The translations under genes were made by a program, and so were the position numbers. From assembly GCA_024998625.1 (NCBI GenBank), contig JACOEL010000025.1, positions 1-62,854 of the forward strand: 62,854 bases of DNA. The letters are read 5' to 3'. The notes beneath the pieces were generated by a model. The model was given only the letters and a program-made list of their open reading frames with translations. It was not told the origin of the DNA and made no database searches. Every line of letters begins with the position of its first letter. The first letter of the stretch is position 1. Of this stretch, positions 21,812 through 33,577 are shown piece by piece. This DNA is from Nitrospira sp. (GTDB lineage: Bacteria > Nitrospirota > Nitrospiria > Nitrospirales > Nitrospiraceae).

Positions 21812-22684
21812 GTGAGCATTCTCGTCAACAAGAATACGCGAGTGGTGGTGCAGGGGATCACAGGGAAGGAAGGGTCCTTTCACGCGACGCAATGCAAAGC
21901 CTATGGTACGAAGATGGTTGCCGGGGTGACCCCTGGCAAGGCCGGACAGGAAGTTGAGGGCATCCCCGTCTTTAACACCGTGGCCGATGCCGTGAAGAAG
22001 ACCGACTGCGACACTTCTTTGATTTTTGTACCGCCGCCATTCTGTGCGGATGCGATCCTGGAAGCCGCTGATGCGGGCGTCAAACTGATTATCTGCATCA
22101 CCGAAGGCATTCCGGTGAATGATATGGTGAAGGTGAAACGTGCGCTGCATGGACGTGATGTCCGATTGATCGGTCCGAACTGCCCAGGCGTCATCACAGT
22201 GGATGAAGCTAAGATCGGGATCATGCCCGGATTTATCCATAAACGTGGCGTAGTTGGCGTAGTGTCGCGCAGCGGCACCTTGACGTATGAGGCCGTTCAT
22301 CAACTGTCGACGTTGGGGCTGGGAGAAACGACTTGTGTGGGAATTGGCGGTGATCCCGTCAACGGCACGGGATTCGTCGACGTCTTGCCCTTGTTCGAAA
22401 AAGATTCTGAAACACAGGCGGTCGTGATGATCGGCGAAATCGGTGGCGATGCGGAAGAGAAGGCAGCCGAATATATTAAGAAGTACGTCAAGAAGCCAGT
22501 AATTAGTTTCATTGCCGGGATCACCGCCCCGCCAGGGCGCCGGATGGGGCATGCGGGCGCCATCATTTCAGGCGGCAAAGGGACGGCAACGGAAAAAATG
22601 AAGGCGCTAGAAGTTGCCGGTGTCCGAGTCGTGAAGAATCCCGCTGAAATCGGCCACGCCGTAAAGGCGGCCCTCGGTCGCTAG
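21812..22684 (+). CDS. sucD: succinyl-CoA synthetase, alpha subunit
   Basis: SucD binds CoA and carries the phospho-His, seen as His247 in [17 protein letters not shown]. The N-terminal [20 protein letters not shown] is typical. I chose the GTG at 21812 because AAGGAG lies just upstream; the longer frame from 21752 would overlap sucC. 290 residues is the standard length. A strong terminator follows, so it ends the rTCA transcription unit. Confidence 0.95.
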   Translation: MSILVNKNTRVVVQGITGKEGSFHATQCKAYGTKMVAGVTPGKAGQEVEGIPVFNTVADAVKKTDCDTSLIFVPPPFCADAILEAADAGVKLIICITEGIPVNDMVKVKRALHGRDVRLIGPNCPGVITVDEAKIGIMPGFIHKRGVVGVVSRSGTLTYEAVHQLSTLGLGETTCVGIGGDPVNGTGFVDVLPLFEKDSETQAVVMIGEIGGDAEEKAAEYIKKYVKKPVISFIAGITAPPGRRMGHAGAIISGGKGTATEKMKALEVAGVRVVKNPAEIGHAVKAALGR

Positions 22685-22702
22685 TCAGGTGTCTCTTCTT
22701 AG

Positions 22703-22735
22703 GAGGGCGTCGGATCTGATCCGACGCCCTCTTTT
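22703..22735 (+). terminator. intrinsic terminator after sucCD
   Basis: A 12-bp GC-rich stem (22703-22714 with 22720-22731) and a 5-base loop are followed by TTTT. This is a textbook Rho-independent terminator. The next 250 bases before the radical SAM gene show no gene. Confidence 0.9.
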
Positions 22736-22985
22736 CGTTTGCAGGCCAGGGCAATACCCGCAAGGGAAAGGTTCGGCAACGCCGTTGCTTCCCGTGTTTG
22801 ATGCCCTTTGTCAGAATCTTCCCTTTTTCCCTCCTTCGAGACGTGGTACTGTATGGTGCCTCACGGGGATCGAATGGCCTGAGTGATTTGGCCTCGCTGC
22901 AATTCGACCCTGGATTCTCCGCTCTCGAAACGACCTAGTGGCAGTCTGGGGATTCCGGTTATTGTCCCGATGAAAGGACGTTACT

Positions 22986-24620
22986 ATGCTGGTGTTTCTT
23001 ATTCATGTGCGTGATCCCCAGTTTTATGCCCTTCCGGCCAAGACACGAGCCAAGAACGGGCGTATCCGAGTCATGGGGTTTCCGCCCATCGGCATTATGT
23101 CATTGTCGTCGGTATTAAAGCGGTCGGGCCATGAATGTGTGATGTTCGACCAGGCGCATCCTGAGACCCCGAATGAGTTCATTATTGAAGAGATCAAACG
23201 GCGAAAGCCGGCCTTGGTGGGTCTTAGTTTCCTCAGTACAACCAGCTATCCCTATGCAAAAATTCTTGCTCGCCAGATTCGAGCAGCCGATAGCACCGTC
23301 AAGCTAGCCTTCGGCGGAGTATTTGCCAGTCTCAACGCGGGTTTGGTGAAGCTCCAGTGTCCGGAAGTCGATTTTGTGTGTCGAGGAGACGGGGAGCAGT
23401 TGTTGTTGGATTTGCTCGATCGTCTTGATGATCCGCAAGAGGTGGGCGGTGTCACCTGGGCGAAAGACGGCAAGGTGATCAATAACCCAAACCGCACAAT
23501 GGAGCGCCACCTGGATCAGTGGCCATTTCCTGACCGAGAAAGTCTGGAATTAGACTTTGTCGAGTCAATGCCGTTGGACGTGCCGGCCGTGCTATCGATG
23601 GAGCGGTTTACGACCATGCAGACTTCGCGGGGCTGCCCGTGGCCCTGTGTCTTCTGTGACATTCCCATATTCAATGAGGGGAAGTGGCGTGCGCGTAGTG
23701 CGCAGCACGTCGTTGATGAACTGAAGCACCTCGAGGCGAACGGGTATGGGTCGGTCTACTTCGTCGATGATCATTTTCTACTGCAGCCGAAGCGGATCGA
23801 TGCGATTTGTAAAGGGATCATCGATGCCAAACTGACAATCCAATGGGGAATCGAAGGCCGGGTTGATTCAGTGGCCCAGCACCTCTTCCCCGCCATGGCT
23901 CAGGCGCATTGCCGGACGGTGATGTTCGGCATCGAAAGCGGCAGTCAGAAAATTCTGGATCGCCTCCAGAAGGAGCAGACGCTCGCCGAGGTTGAGACCG
24001 CCGTTAGAAACGCCAAGAAGGCCGGGATCGAAATCGTTCACGGGTTCTTTACTGTGGGCAATCCAGACGAGACAGTCGAGGACATGCAGAAGACGTTCGA
24101 GTTCGCTTCAAAACTTCCGTTGGACACCTTCGGATTCAATCGACTGTGCGTCTATCGGGGCACGCCTCTGTGGCAGGAATATATCAAGCGTGGATTGGTG
24201 AGCGACGCCAACGATTGGTACAAGTATTTTAAGTGTTCGGAGATTGATCCGACCTGTTTGCCGGGGGCGGTCATTAATTCAGTTCGCCAAGAGGGGCTGA
24301 AGAAGCTGTTTCTTTATAAGCTCACCCGCTACCCAATTCAGACCTTCAAGCTGCTGCGCCGATTTTTGCGTTTCATGCCGTTCCGGGATGTGGCCTATCT
24401 CATCATCAAACCGTTCTTGGGCCAGAAGAAGGGGGCAACGAAGGCCGAAGTATTGTCGCGGGCGGTGGAGCATGCGGAGATGAAAGACGCCGCAGCACAA
24501 TTGACCCAGCTGAGTGATGAGTTGCTGCACAGTGTGCTGGAAGAGTCGAAAGCCGAGCGTCAGCGGATTCAGCAGGAGGCCGAAGGCTCCCGAGAACTTC
24601 CGATGGTCAACTCACGTTAG
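22986..24620 (+). CDS. B12-binding-domain radical SAM enzyme
   Basis: An N-terminal cobalamin-binding-like domain (residues 1-150, with FPPIGIMSLSSVLKRSGH and VGLSFLSTTSYPYAK) precedes a radical SAM core. The cluster ligands are Cys217, Cys221 and Cys224 (CPWPCVFC). VMFGIESGSQKIL and HGFFTVGNPDET follow the usual order. The last 120 residues are basic, then coiled, and lack a recognisable domain. Such enzymes methylate unactivated carbons or build cofactors. The window also makes hopanoids, so a hopanoid-methylating role is conceivable but not shown. It is a single gene with a good upstream sequence (gaaagga). Confidence 0.75.
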   Translation: MLVFLIHVRDPQFYALPAKTRAKNGRIRVMGFPPIGIMSLSSVLKRSGHECVMFDQAHPETPNEFIIEEIKRRKPALVGLSFLSTTSYPYAKILARQIRAADSTVKLAFGGVFASLNAGLVKLQCPEVDFVCRGDGEQLLLDLLDRLDDPQEVGGVTWAKDGKVINNPNRTMERHLDQWPFPDRESLELDFVESMPLDVPAVLSMERFTTMQTSRGCPWPCVFCDIPIFNEGKWRARSAQHVVDELKHLEANGYGSVYFVDDHFLLQPKRIDAICKGIIDAKLTIQWGIEGRVDSVAQHLFPAMAQAHCRTVMFGIESGSQKILDRLQKEQTLAEVETAVRNAKKAGIEIVHGFFTVGNPDETVEDMQKTFEFASKLPLDTFGFNRLCVYRGTPLWQEYIKRGLVSDANDWYKYFKCSEIDPTCLPGAVINSVRQEGLKKLFLYKLTRYPIQTFKLLRRFLRFMPFRDVAYLIIKPFLGQKKGATKAEVLSRAVEHAEMKDAAAQLTQLSDELLHSVLEESKAERQRIQQEAEGSRELPMVNSR

Positions 24621-24854
24621 TCTGCGCAGGGTTGGCACGACCTGTCAGTTGTCCCTGTGCTTTAGCAAGTGCTGTGCTTTGAAGGTACTCCCTCTGTTCT
24701 TCATTTCTACCGTAGCTACTCCTAATGTCCCGATCAAACCTAAGGCCTGTGGCGTGGTCGATTCATGACAATCGACCTCCAATACTTGTGAGGGGCCACG
24801 CCAGTTTCCCGGTCTGACCATGCGAAAATGACAGAAAGTTGGGAGAGAGTGCGT

Positions 24855-24946
24855 ATTCCGACCCAAGCCGGCCACTGATTCCGACGCAAGTCGGCCACCC
24901 ATTCCGACGGAACGCGGCCACTGATTCCGAGCCGAAGTCGGCCACT
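24855..24946. repeat. four 23-bp tandem repeats at the IS21 left end
   Basis: ATTCCGA recurs at 24855, 24878, 24901 and 24924, each copy ending in GGCCAC. Such multiple terminal repeats are transposase binding sites in IS21 elements. Confidence 0.85.
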
Positions 24947-25093
24947 TTTTCGAGCCTCCTCGGAATCGGGGGCCGACATCCTTCGGAATAAGCCGGCGAT
25001 CCGCCACGGGCTCCTGTCGGAGCCGTCCGCGACACAGGTCCTCGTTCATTTTCGGTCGGGTACCGCCTCCATGTTGTTGTGGAGGAGGGACCG

Positions 25094-26656
25094 ATGCCAG
25101 CGGAGCGAGTGACCATGCGACAGATCAAAGACATCCTTCGACTCAAATGGGCCTGTGGGCTCAGTAACCGGCAAGTGGCGGCCAGTTGTGGGGTGGCGCG
25201 CAGCACGGTGGCCGAGACCTTGTATCGCGCCACGGCGGCCGGATTGTCGTGGCCGTTGCCGGAGGATCTGGATGACGCGCAGCTGGAAACCCGGCTGTAT
25301 CCCACCGCGCCGTCGCCGACCGGCCCGCCGCGGGCCATGCCGGATTGGGCGACCGTGCATCAGGAATTGACGAGGAAAGGCGTCCCCCTGGCGCTGCTGG
25401 GGCAGGAGTATAAGGCGCAGCATCCCGACGGCTATCAGTACAGCCGTTTTTGCGATCTCTATGGCGCCTGGCGGGCCACCCTGGATCGGTGTCTGCGCCA
25501 GGAACATCGTGCCGGCGAGAAACTCTTCGTCGATTATGCGGGCCAGACCGTGCCGGTCCAGGACCGGCAGACCGGCACGGTGCGACCAGCCCAGATCTTC
25601 GTCGCCGTCCTGGGCGCGTCGAACGATACCTACGCCGAGGCGACCTGGACGCAAACGCTACCCGATTGGACCGGGTCCCATGTCCGGGCCTTCGCCGCGT
25701 TCGGCGGCGTGCCGGAGATCGTCGTGCCCGACAACTTGCGGAGCGGTGTCACCACGGCCTGTCGGTATGAACCGGAGCTGAACCCCACCTACGCGGATCT
25801 GGCCCGGCACTATGGGGTCGCGGTGATTCCGGCCCGCGTCCGCAAACCGCGGGACAAGGCGAAAGTCGAAGCAGGCGTCCTGTTGGTGGAGCGATGGCTC
25901 CTCGCCCGGCTGCGCCATCAGCCCTTCTTCAGTCTGGCGGAGTTGAATGCCGCGATCGCCGCCTGCTTAGACCGACTGAATCGCCGTCCCTTCAAGACAC
26001 TCCCCGGCTGTCGGCAGTCGCAGTTTGAGGCCGTGGACCGGCCGGCCCTGCAGCCGCTCCCGCTCGAGCCGTACGTCTAGGCCGAGTGGCGGACGGCGCG
26101 GGTCAATATCGATTCGCATCTCGAGGTCGAGGGCCACTACTACAGCGTCCCGTCGCCGTTGGTCCATACGGCCCTCGACGTGCGGCTGACCGTGACCACG
26201 GTCGAGTGCTTCCACAAGAGCCAGCGGGTGGCGAGCCATGTGCGGAGCGCCGAGCGTGGCCGGCACACCACGGTCGCCGCGCATCTCCCGTCGTCGCACC
26301 AACGGTATCTGGCGTGGTCGCCGTCACGGCTCATCCAGTGGGCCGACACCATTGGGCCCGCCACGGCGGCGGTGGTGAACACGCTCTTGACCCGCCGCCG
26401 GCATCCCGAACAAGGCTACCGGTCCTGTCTGGGGATTCTCCGGCTCGGCCGCGAGTACGGCCCGAGGCGGCTGGGAGCGGCCTGCCACCGCGCGCAGGCC
26501 CTGGAGGCGTTCGCCTACAAGAGTGTCCAGTCGATCCTCAAGACCGGGCTCGACCAGCAGCCGCTCTCCGAACCGATCCCGACGGTCCCGCTGCCGAGCA
26601 CCCACGATCATCTGCGCGGCACCACCTATTACCAACCCCACGAAGGAGGAGTCTGA
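25094..26656 (+). pseudogene. istA: IS21 transposase IstA interrupted by an amber codon
   Basis: The DDE transposase has an N-terminal helix-turn-helix (GLSNRQVAASCGVARSTVAE), then catalytic Asp in LFVDYAGQTV, Asp in IVVPDNLRSG and Glu in KAKVEAGVLLVERWLL. An in-frame TAG at 26078-26080 follows the catalytic domain. The same frame then resumes as AEWRTARVNIDSHLEVEGHY, which is the family's usual continuation, to 26656. The missing residue is probably Tyr (PYVYAEW in relatives), one base change from TAG. The start follows GGAGGAGGG. The upstream part (328 aa) would be made as a truncated protein. Confidence 0.88.
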
Positions 26657-27420
26657 TGTTACGTCATCCCACACTCGCCGCCCTGGAGGCCCTGAAGCTC
26701 ACCGGCATGGCCGCCGCCCTGATGGAACAACTGGCGATGCCTGAGGTGCAGCGGCTCAGCTTCGAGGAACGGCTGGGACTGTTAGTCGATCGCGAGTGCA
26801 CGGTCCGGGACAACCTCCGGTTGGCGCGGCGGCTGGCCCAGGCTCGGTTCCCCGGCAGCGCCACGCTGGAAGATCTCGATTATCGCCATCCCCGGGGCCT
26901 CGACAAAAGCGTGATCGCGTCCCTGGCCACGGGTCAGTGGATTCGCCGTCATGACCATGTGTTGATTGTGGGGCCCACTGGAGCGGGAACAACGTACCTG
27001 GCTTGTGCGTTGGCGCAGATGGCCTGTCGGCTGGGGCTCTCCGCCTTGTATCTGCGACTCCCGCGGTTCTTCCGGGAACTCGCGATCGCCAAAGGCGATG
27101 GCCGCTATGGGCGCGTGCTCCGGAGTCTCGCCAAGACCGACCTCGTGGTCCTCGATGACTGGGGCTTGGCTCCCTTAACCGACGAGCATCGCCGCGATCT
27201 CTTGGAACTCCTCGATGATCGCCATGGACGTCGGGCCACCCTCGTGGCCAGTCAACTCCCGATCGATCACTGGCATGCGGCGATCGGGGAGCCGACGCTC
27301 GCCGATGCCATTCTTGACCGGCTCGTGCACAATGCCTATAAGCTCACGTTGAAAGGAGAATCGATGCGCAAACGGTTAGCCAAAGCAGACGGAAGTCGGC
27401 CACTCAAGACCGAGCACTGA
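26656..27420 (+). CDS. istB: IS21 helper ATPase IstB with a defective Walker A motif
   Basis: IstB is the AAA+ helper that selects targets with IstA. The 254-residue product overlaps the istA stop by one base (TGATG). It has the N-terminal IstB region (LEALKLTGMAAALMEQL) and an intact Walker B, LVVLDDWGLAPL. Walker A reads GPTGAGTT, where the family has GKT or GKS: the essential Lys is replaced by Thr (codon ACA). This should abolish ATP binding, so the protein is probably inactive although the frame is open. Confidence 0.88.
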   Translation: MLRHPTLAALEALKLTGMAAALMEQLAMPEVQRLSFEERLGLLVDRECTVRDNLRLARRLAQARFPGSATLEDLDYRHPRGLDKSVIASLATGQWIRRHDHVLIVGPTGAGTTYLACALAQMACRLGLSALYLRLPRFFRELAIAKGDGRYGRVLRSLAKTDLVVLDDWGLAPLTDEHRRDLLELLDDRHGRRATLVASQLPIDHWHAAIGEPTLADAILDRLVHNAYKLTLKGESMRKRLAKADGSRPLKTEH

Positions 27421-27446
27421 GGCCCTGCGTCGCGGGGCTCCGAGAG

Positions 27447-27488
27447 GTGGCCGGATTCAGCGGAATCGGTGGCCGGATTCAGCGGAAT
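27447..27488. repeat. two 20-bp direct repeats at the IS21 right end
   Basis: The 20-bp sequence at 27447-27466 recurs exactly at 27469-27488, a 22-bp period. These copies mirror the left-end sites in inverted orientation. Confidence 0.85.
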
Positions 27489-27607
27489 ACGCAAGAGAGA
27501 GTAGTAGGAGCTTCCGGAGTGATTTGAGAAGTTCGCCCAGCCGCTGAGAATAGCACGGTGGATGGCCGGAGCCGCCACGAGAGCAACTCCGGCCTGCTCC
27601 GATAGAA

Positions 27608-30120
<2,513 letters not shown>

Positions 30121-30241
30121 TGTTCCCCCTGGAATTGAAGTGATACGAGGATGCGGCGGTTGAAGTCAGGTGGCACGGTGACTGTTTGTGGAAGACGCTG
30201 CGCTTAAGATGATCGGGCAACTCCGCAAAAAAACTAAGGCA

Positions 30242-30270
30242 ATAGTAGCTGACCGGTCGGTTTTTGTCCA
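30242..30270 (-). promoter_or_regulatory. sigma-70-like promoter for metK
   Basis: On the minus strand TGGACA (30270-30265) and TACTAT (30247-30242) are separated by 17 bp. The predicted start near 30234 leaves a leader of about 115 nt. I do not recognise a SAM riboswitch in it. The 399-bp gap 30121-30519 holds no gene. Confidence 0.55.
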
Positions 30271-30317
30271 CCGTTCTGGTGGAATTGATTGAGTCTCGCG
30301 CCGGACAAGCGTCTTGC

Positions 30318-30347
30318 TTGACAGCCCTTTAAGACGACTTGTAAGAT
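30318..30347 (+). promoter_or_regulatory. candidate promoter for the cytochrome c biogenesis operon
   Basis: TTGACA (30318-30323) and TAAGAT (30342-30347) are 18 bp apart on the plus strand. They lie about 170 bp before resB and back-to-back with the metK promoter. Confidence 0.4.
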
Positions 30348-30519
30348 AGCTTAATTTTCGCGTATTTGGAACATTTTTCATCATAAACGCTCCGCCCCGG
30401 CACTTCCAACCTCGTGGTACCGACCTGCATTGGCGCAGGATTCCACACGCAGCTCGTCATTGGGTATGATGATGGGATTTGCATGACAGCCAGGTCGAAG
30501 CAGCTAGGTATGTTGATTC

Positions 30520-31956
30520 ATGAACGATAAACCCGATGCAGCATCCGATGTGAGCGCATCCGCTCCGCGCACTTCCGGCCTTGGTTGGGAGGAGTTTTCG
30601 CGCGAGGTCGTGGATTTTTTTGCTTCGATCAAGCTGGCGATGTTTCTATTCATTGTGCTCGCCATGACCGCGACGATCGGCACGGTCATTCAGCAGGGCG
30701 AGCGCCCGGAAACCTATGTGCAGGAATATGGAGAAGAAGCCTATCGCTGGTTCCTACGATTGGGTTTTACCGATGTCTATCACACCTGGTGGTTTACCAG
30801 TCTGCTGGGGCTCCTGTGCGTCAATTCTCTCACTTGTTTCCATAAACGGTTTCCCAGTGTATGGCGGTCCATGCGTCAGGATAAGGTCAGTGTGTCGCTG
30901 GCGTTTATCCAGGGTATGAAGCAGCAGACCACCCTTTCGCTCAATCAATCGAGAGACGCCGTGGCTGAGAGACTTGTAAAACTCTTCGCTGAAAAAGGTT
31001 ATCGGGTGCTGGCCAAGAGCGATCCCGGCGAGGTGACGGTCTACGCGACCAAGGGGATTATGGGTCGGGTCGGCGCGCATGTAGCCCACCTCAGCGCCAC
31101 GGTCATTGTGCTCGGGGGGCTACTGGGTAGCTATTATGGGTTTCAGGAGTTCGGGGTGTGCCTCGAAGGACAAACTTACCACATCCCGCGTGGCAACTTT
31201 GATCTTCGTGTCGATAAGTTCTGGATCGATTACCATGAGAACGGATCGGTAAAATCCTACAACAGCACCTTGACCGTGATCGACCAGGGCACTCCCACCA
31301 CAACCAAGACGATTACGGTGAACGATCCCTTGGTCTACAAAGGGATCTGGTTTTACCAATCCAGCTATGGGGATGCGTGGGATCAGATCGAGGCGGCTCG
31401 AATCAACATTAAGGAGAAGGGCAGCGACAAGATTATCGCTACGGTCGATCTGGAATGGAATAAGGAAAAAGCCGTCGACGGACTTCCATTGAAGATGAAG
31501 ATGACGGATTTTGTTGCCGACTTCGCGTTTAATTCGACCGAGAAGAAGGTGTTTTCAAAAACCGCGGAGCATGCCAATCCCGCGATTCGGCTGGCGGTTG
31601 ATGAGCGGAGTAGTGTGCAGTCCACTCCCTGGGTCTTTTATCATTATCCCGACCTCTTTGAGATCAAGGACTCCGCATACCAATTCGAATTCATTGGATA
31701 TCAGCCGAAGAAGTTTACCGGGCTGCAGATTGCCAGAAACCCTGGCATCAATATGGTCTGGATCGGGTGTACGATGCTCGTGGTGGGCATGACTTTGTCG
31801 TCGCTGATTTATCATCGGCGGTTATGGGCGAAGATCATTCCCGGCGAGTCCGGTGTCACGCTCCATCTTGGCGGAACAACGCACAAAAGCCAGATTGATT
31901 TCCAGAAAGAGTTCAGGAAGTTGACGGAAAAAATTAACGCCCAGGCTCAATCATGA
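30520..31956 (+). CDS. resB: cytochrome c biogenesis protein ResB/Ccs1
   Basis: ResB and CcsA form the System II haem export and cytochrome c ligation complex in the cytoplasmic membrane. The 478-residue product has an N-terminal membrane segment (LAMFLFIVLAMTATIGTV, about 41-58), GVLQ-like EYGEEAYRWFLRLGFTDVYHT and a second segment near residue 95. A third lies near 185 (HVAHLSATVIVLGGLLG), and a large extracytoplasmic domain leads to a last segment near 415-435. This layout fits the family. CcsA follows in the same operon. Confidence 0.9.
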   Translation: MNDKPDAASDVSASAPRTSGLGWEEFSREVVDFFASIKLAMFLFIVLAMTATIGTVIQQGERPETYVQEYGEEAYRWFLRLGFTDVYHTWWFTSLLGLLCVNSLTCFHKRFPSVWRSMRQDKVSVSLAFIQGMKQQTTLSLNQSRDAVAERLVKLFAEKGYRVLAKSDPGEVTVYATKGIMGRVGAHVAHLSATVIVLGGLLGSYYGFQEFGVCLEGQTYHIPRGNFDLRVDKFWIDYHENGSVKSYNSTLTVIDQGTPTTTKTITVNDPLVYKGIWFYQSSYGDAWDQIEAARINIKEKGSDKIIATVDLEWNKEKAVDGLPLKMKMTDFVADFAFNSTEKKVFSKTAEHANPAIRLAVDERSSVQSTPWVFYHYPDLFEIKDSAYQFEFIGYQPKKFTGLQIARNPGINMVWIGCTMLVVGMTLSSLIYHRRLWAKIIPGESGVTLHLGGTTHKSQIDFQKEFRKLTEKINAQAQS

Positions 31957-32033
31957 AGATCGCTGCCGCGCGACCGAGAGCAACAGTTCATTCGGTCTGC
32001 GCTGCACGCTAGGATAGACAGACGGAGGTCCGT

Positions 32034-32948
32034 ATGATGCGATCACTGTTCCTATTCGATATGACGTTCTGGCTGTATTTAGCCGCGTTAGGGTTGTATG
32101 TGGCCTATCTGTTCGCAAAACGTCCTGCCATGCAGATGATTCCGGCCGGGCATCCGATAGAAGACCTTGAAGGACGTGATGGAGCATGGGCCACACAATT
32201 GGGGCAGGTGGCAACGCTCGTCACCGTGTTCGGGTGGGTGCTGAACACGGTGGCCCTTACGACGCGGGCATTTGAGCGAATGGAGCATTCAGGTACCTTC
32301 GCGCCCTGGTCCAACCAATTCGAGGCAATGGCCTATGTGTCATGGGCCATTATCCTGGGCTACGTGCTTCTCGAATTCCGCTACAGGATCAAGGCTGTCG
32401 GTGCCTTTGTGGTGGGAATCGGGTTTATTGCCATGGGCGCCGCATCGCTCCTGCCCTATCGATACCAGACGGCAGAGCCGCTTGTTCCGGCACTGAACAG
32501 CTACTGGATCTACATCCATGTCTCCGTCACGCTGACCAGCTACGCGGCATTTGCCATGGCCGGTGGATTGGGCCTGATGTATCTCTTCAAAGAACGGGCG
32601 GTCAATCGTGGCAGTCAATCGCGGTTTTATGCCGCCTTTCCCGATCTCGAAACCATCGATGAGCTTGGCTATAAGGCGATCATGCTGGGATTTCCCCTGC
32701 TGGCTTTCGGGATCATTCTCGGAGCGATGTGGGCGAACTATGCCTGGGGCGGGTACTGGAGTTGGGATCCCAAGGAGACCTGGTCGTTGATTGTATGGCT
32801 GATCTATGGCGCCTATATTCATGCTCGCATGACGCGAGGGTGGGAAGGCCATAAAGCGGCGATCTACGCGATCTTTGGATTTCTCATGGTCATTTTCTGC
32901 TTCTGGGGGGTGAATTTTCTGCTCTCCGGTCTGCATGCCTACGCCTAG
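32034..32948 (+). CDS. ccsA: cytochrome c biogenesis protein CcsA (haem-handling)
   Basis: This is an integral membrane protein of about eight helices with the Trp-rich haem-handling signature WGGYWSWDPKETWSL near residue 240. This motif faces the outer side and presents haem to apocytochromes. Length (304 aa) matches System II CcsA rather than CcmF. It follows resB and precedes two thioredoxin-like genes and ccdA, a complete thio-reduction and ligation set. It is needed for any c-type cytochromes of the respiratory chain. Confidence 0.92.
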   Translation: MMRSLFLFDMTFWLYLAALGLYVAYLFAKRPAMQMIPAGHPIEDLEGRDGAWATQLGQVATLVTVFGWVLNTVALTTRAFERMEHSGTFAPWSNQFEAMAYVSWAIILGYVLLEFRYRIKAVGAFVVGIGFIAMGAASLLPYRYQTAEPLVPALNSYWIYIHVSVTLTSYAAFAMAGGLGLMYLFKERAVNRGSQSRFYAAFPDLETIDELGYKAIMLGFPLLAFGIILGAMWANYAWGGYWSWDPKETWSLIVWLIYGAYIHARMTRGWEGHKAAIYAIFGFLMVIFCFWGVNFLLSGLHAYA

Positions 32949-32951
32949 ACT

Positions 32952-33575
32952 ATGACAGATTACATCAACCAGAGATCTGCTCATACTGCGCCGCGAACCG
33001 GCCCGTCCCGTATCCTCGTGGTAATTGCCGCTGCGGCCATTTTGGGCGTGATGTTTCTCGTAGTCTGGCTACAGAGTTCCAAGTATGAGCCATTGATAGT
33101 GGGCAAAGAGGCGCCGGACTTTCAATTACCCGACTTAAACGATAAGCAACTGCGGTTATCGGACTATCGCGGCAAAGTGGTCTTCTTGAATTTCTGGGCG
33201 ACTTGGTGCAAGCCGTGCCGTGAAGAAATGCCTTCAATGGAAGTGTTGTACAAGAACTTTGAGAAGGACGGCTTGGTAATTTTGGCGGTCAGTATTGACC
33301 GGGTGACGACGAAGAAAGAAATACCCCCGTTCGTGAAGGGTTTGAACCTCACGTTTCCCGTATTGGTTGATTCCTGGGGCCAGACCGACAAGCGCTACAA
33401 ATTGATGGGAGTTCCCGAAACTTACATCATTGATCAGCAGGGCGTTCTGCGTGAAAAAGTGATCGGGCCTCGGGATTGGACACGACTGGATAACCTCAAG
33501 GTATTGACCCAACTCCTCAAGCCCGCAGAGAAGGCCGCCCATGCGCCCCCTGCTCAGGCGCTTCCAGCGTCGTAA
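32952..33575 (+). CDS. membrane-anchored TlpA/ResA-type thioredoxin
   Basis: A single N-terminal helix (about residues 22-41) anchors a thioredoxin domain to the outer face of the membrane. The active site reads FWATWCKPCREEMPSME. EAPDFQLPDL and VPETYIIDQQG (cis-Pro region) are typical of ResA, which reduces the Cys pair of apocytochrome c before haem attachment. It starts 3 bp after the ccsA stop. A second thioredoxin gene follows at once. Confidence 0.88.
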   Translation: MTDYINQRSAHTAPRTGPSRILVVIAAAAILGVMFLVVWLQSSKYEPLIVGKEAPDFQLPDLNDKQLRLSDYRGKVVFLNFWATWCKPCREEMPSMEVLYKNFEKDGLVILAVSIDRVTTKKEIPPFVKGLNLTFPVLVDSWGQTDKRYKLMGVPETYIIDQQGVLREKVIGPRDWTRLDNLKVLTQLLKPAEKAAHAPPAQALPAS

Positions 33576-33577
33576 CG

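Larger units (their letters stand above)
24850..27493. mobile_element. IS21-family insertion sequence (2644 bp), decayed
   Basis: TGCGTATTCCG at the left end (24850-24860) is repeated inverted at the right end (27483-27493). The element is flanked by a 6-bp direct repeat AGAGAG (24844-24849 and 27494-27499), the target duplication. It carries istA and istB in the usual order with an ATGA-type overlap. The clean target duplication suggests fairly recent arrival, but istA holds a stop and istB lacks its Walker A lysine, so this copy is probably immobile by itself. Confidence 0.9.

Noticed and set aside
24855-24946. CRISPR-like spacing of 23-bp repeats
   Set aside because: The repeats are contiguous, degenerate, lack spacers and sit at an IS21 end, where they are transposase sites.
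26078-26080. TAG in istA read as pyrrolysine or programmed read-through
   Set aside because: No pylT/pylS or read-through context is seen, and istB also carries a lesion, so decay is simpler.
26086-27420. A 444-residue frame covering istB and the frame before it
   Set aside because: The first 190 residues are an out-of-frame shadow of istA; IstB homology begins at the ATG at 26656.
30121-30234. SAM or SAH riboswitch in the metK leader
   Set aside because: I could not find the conserved helices or kink-turn of known classes by eye; left as a finding to test.
30166-30384. A 72-residue minus-strand frame upstream of metK
   Set aside because: It covers the two promoter-like sites, has no family resemblance, and its composition looks non-coding.
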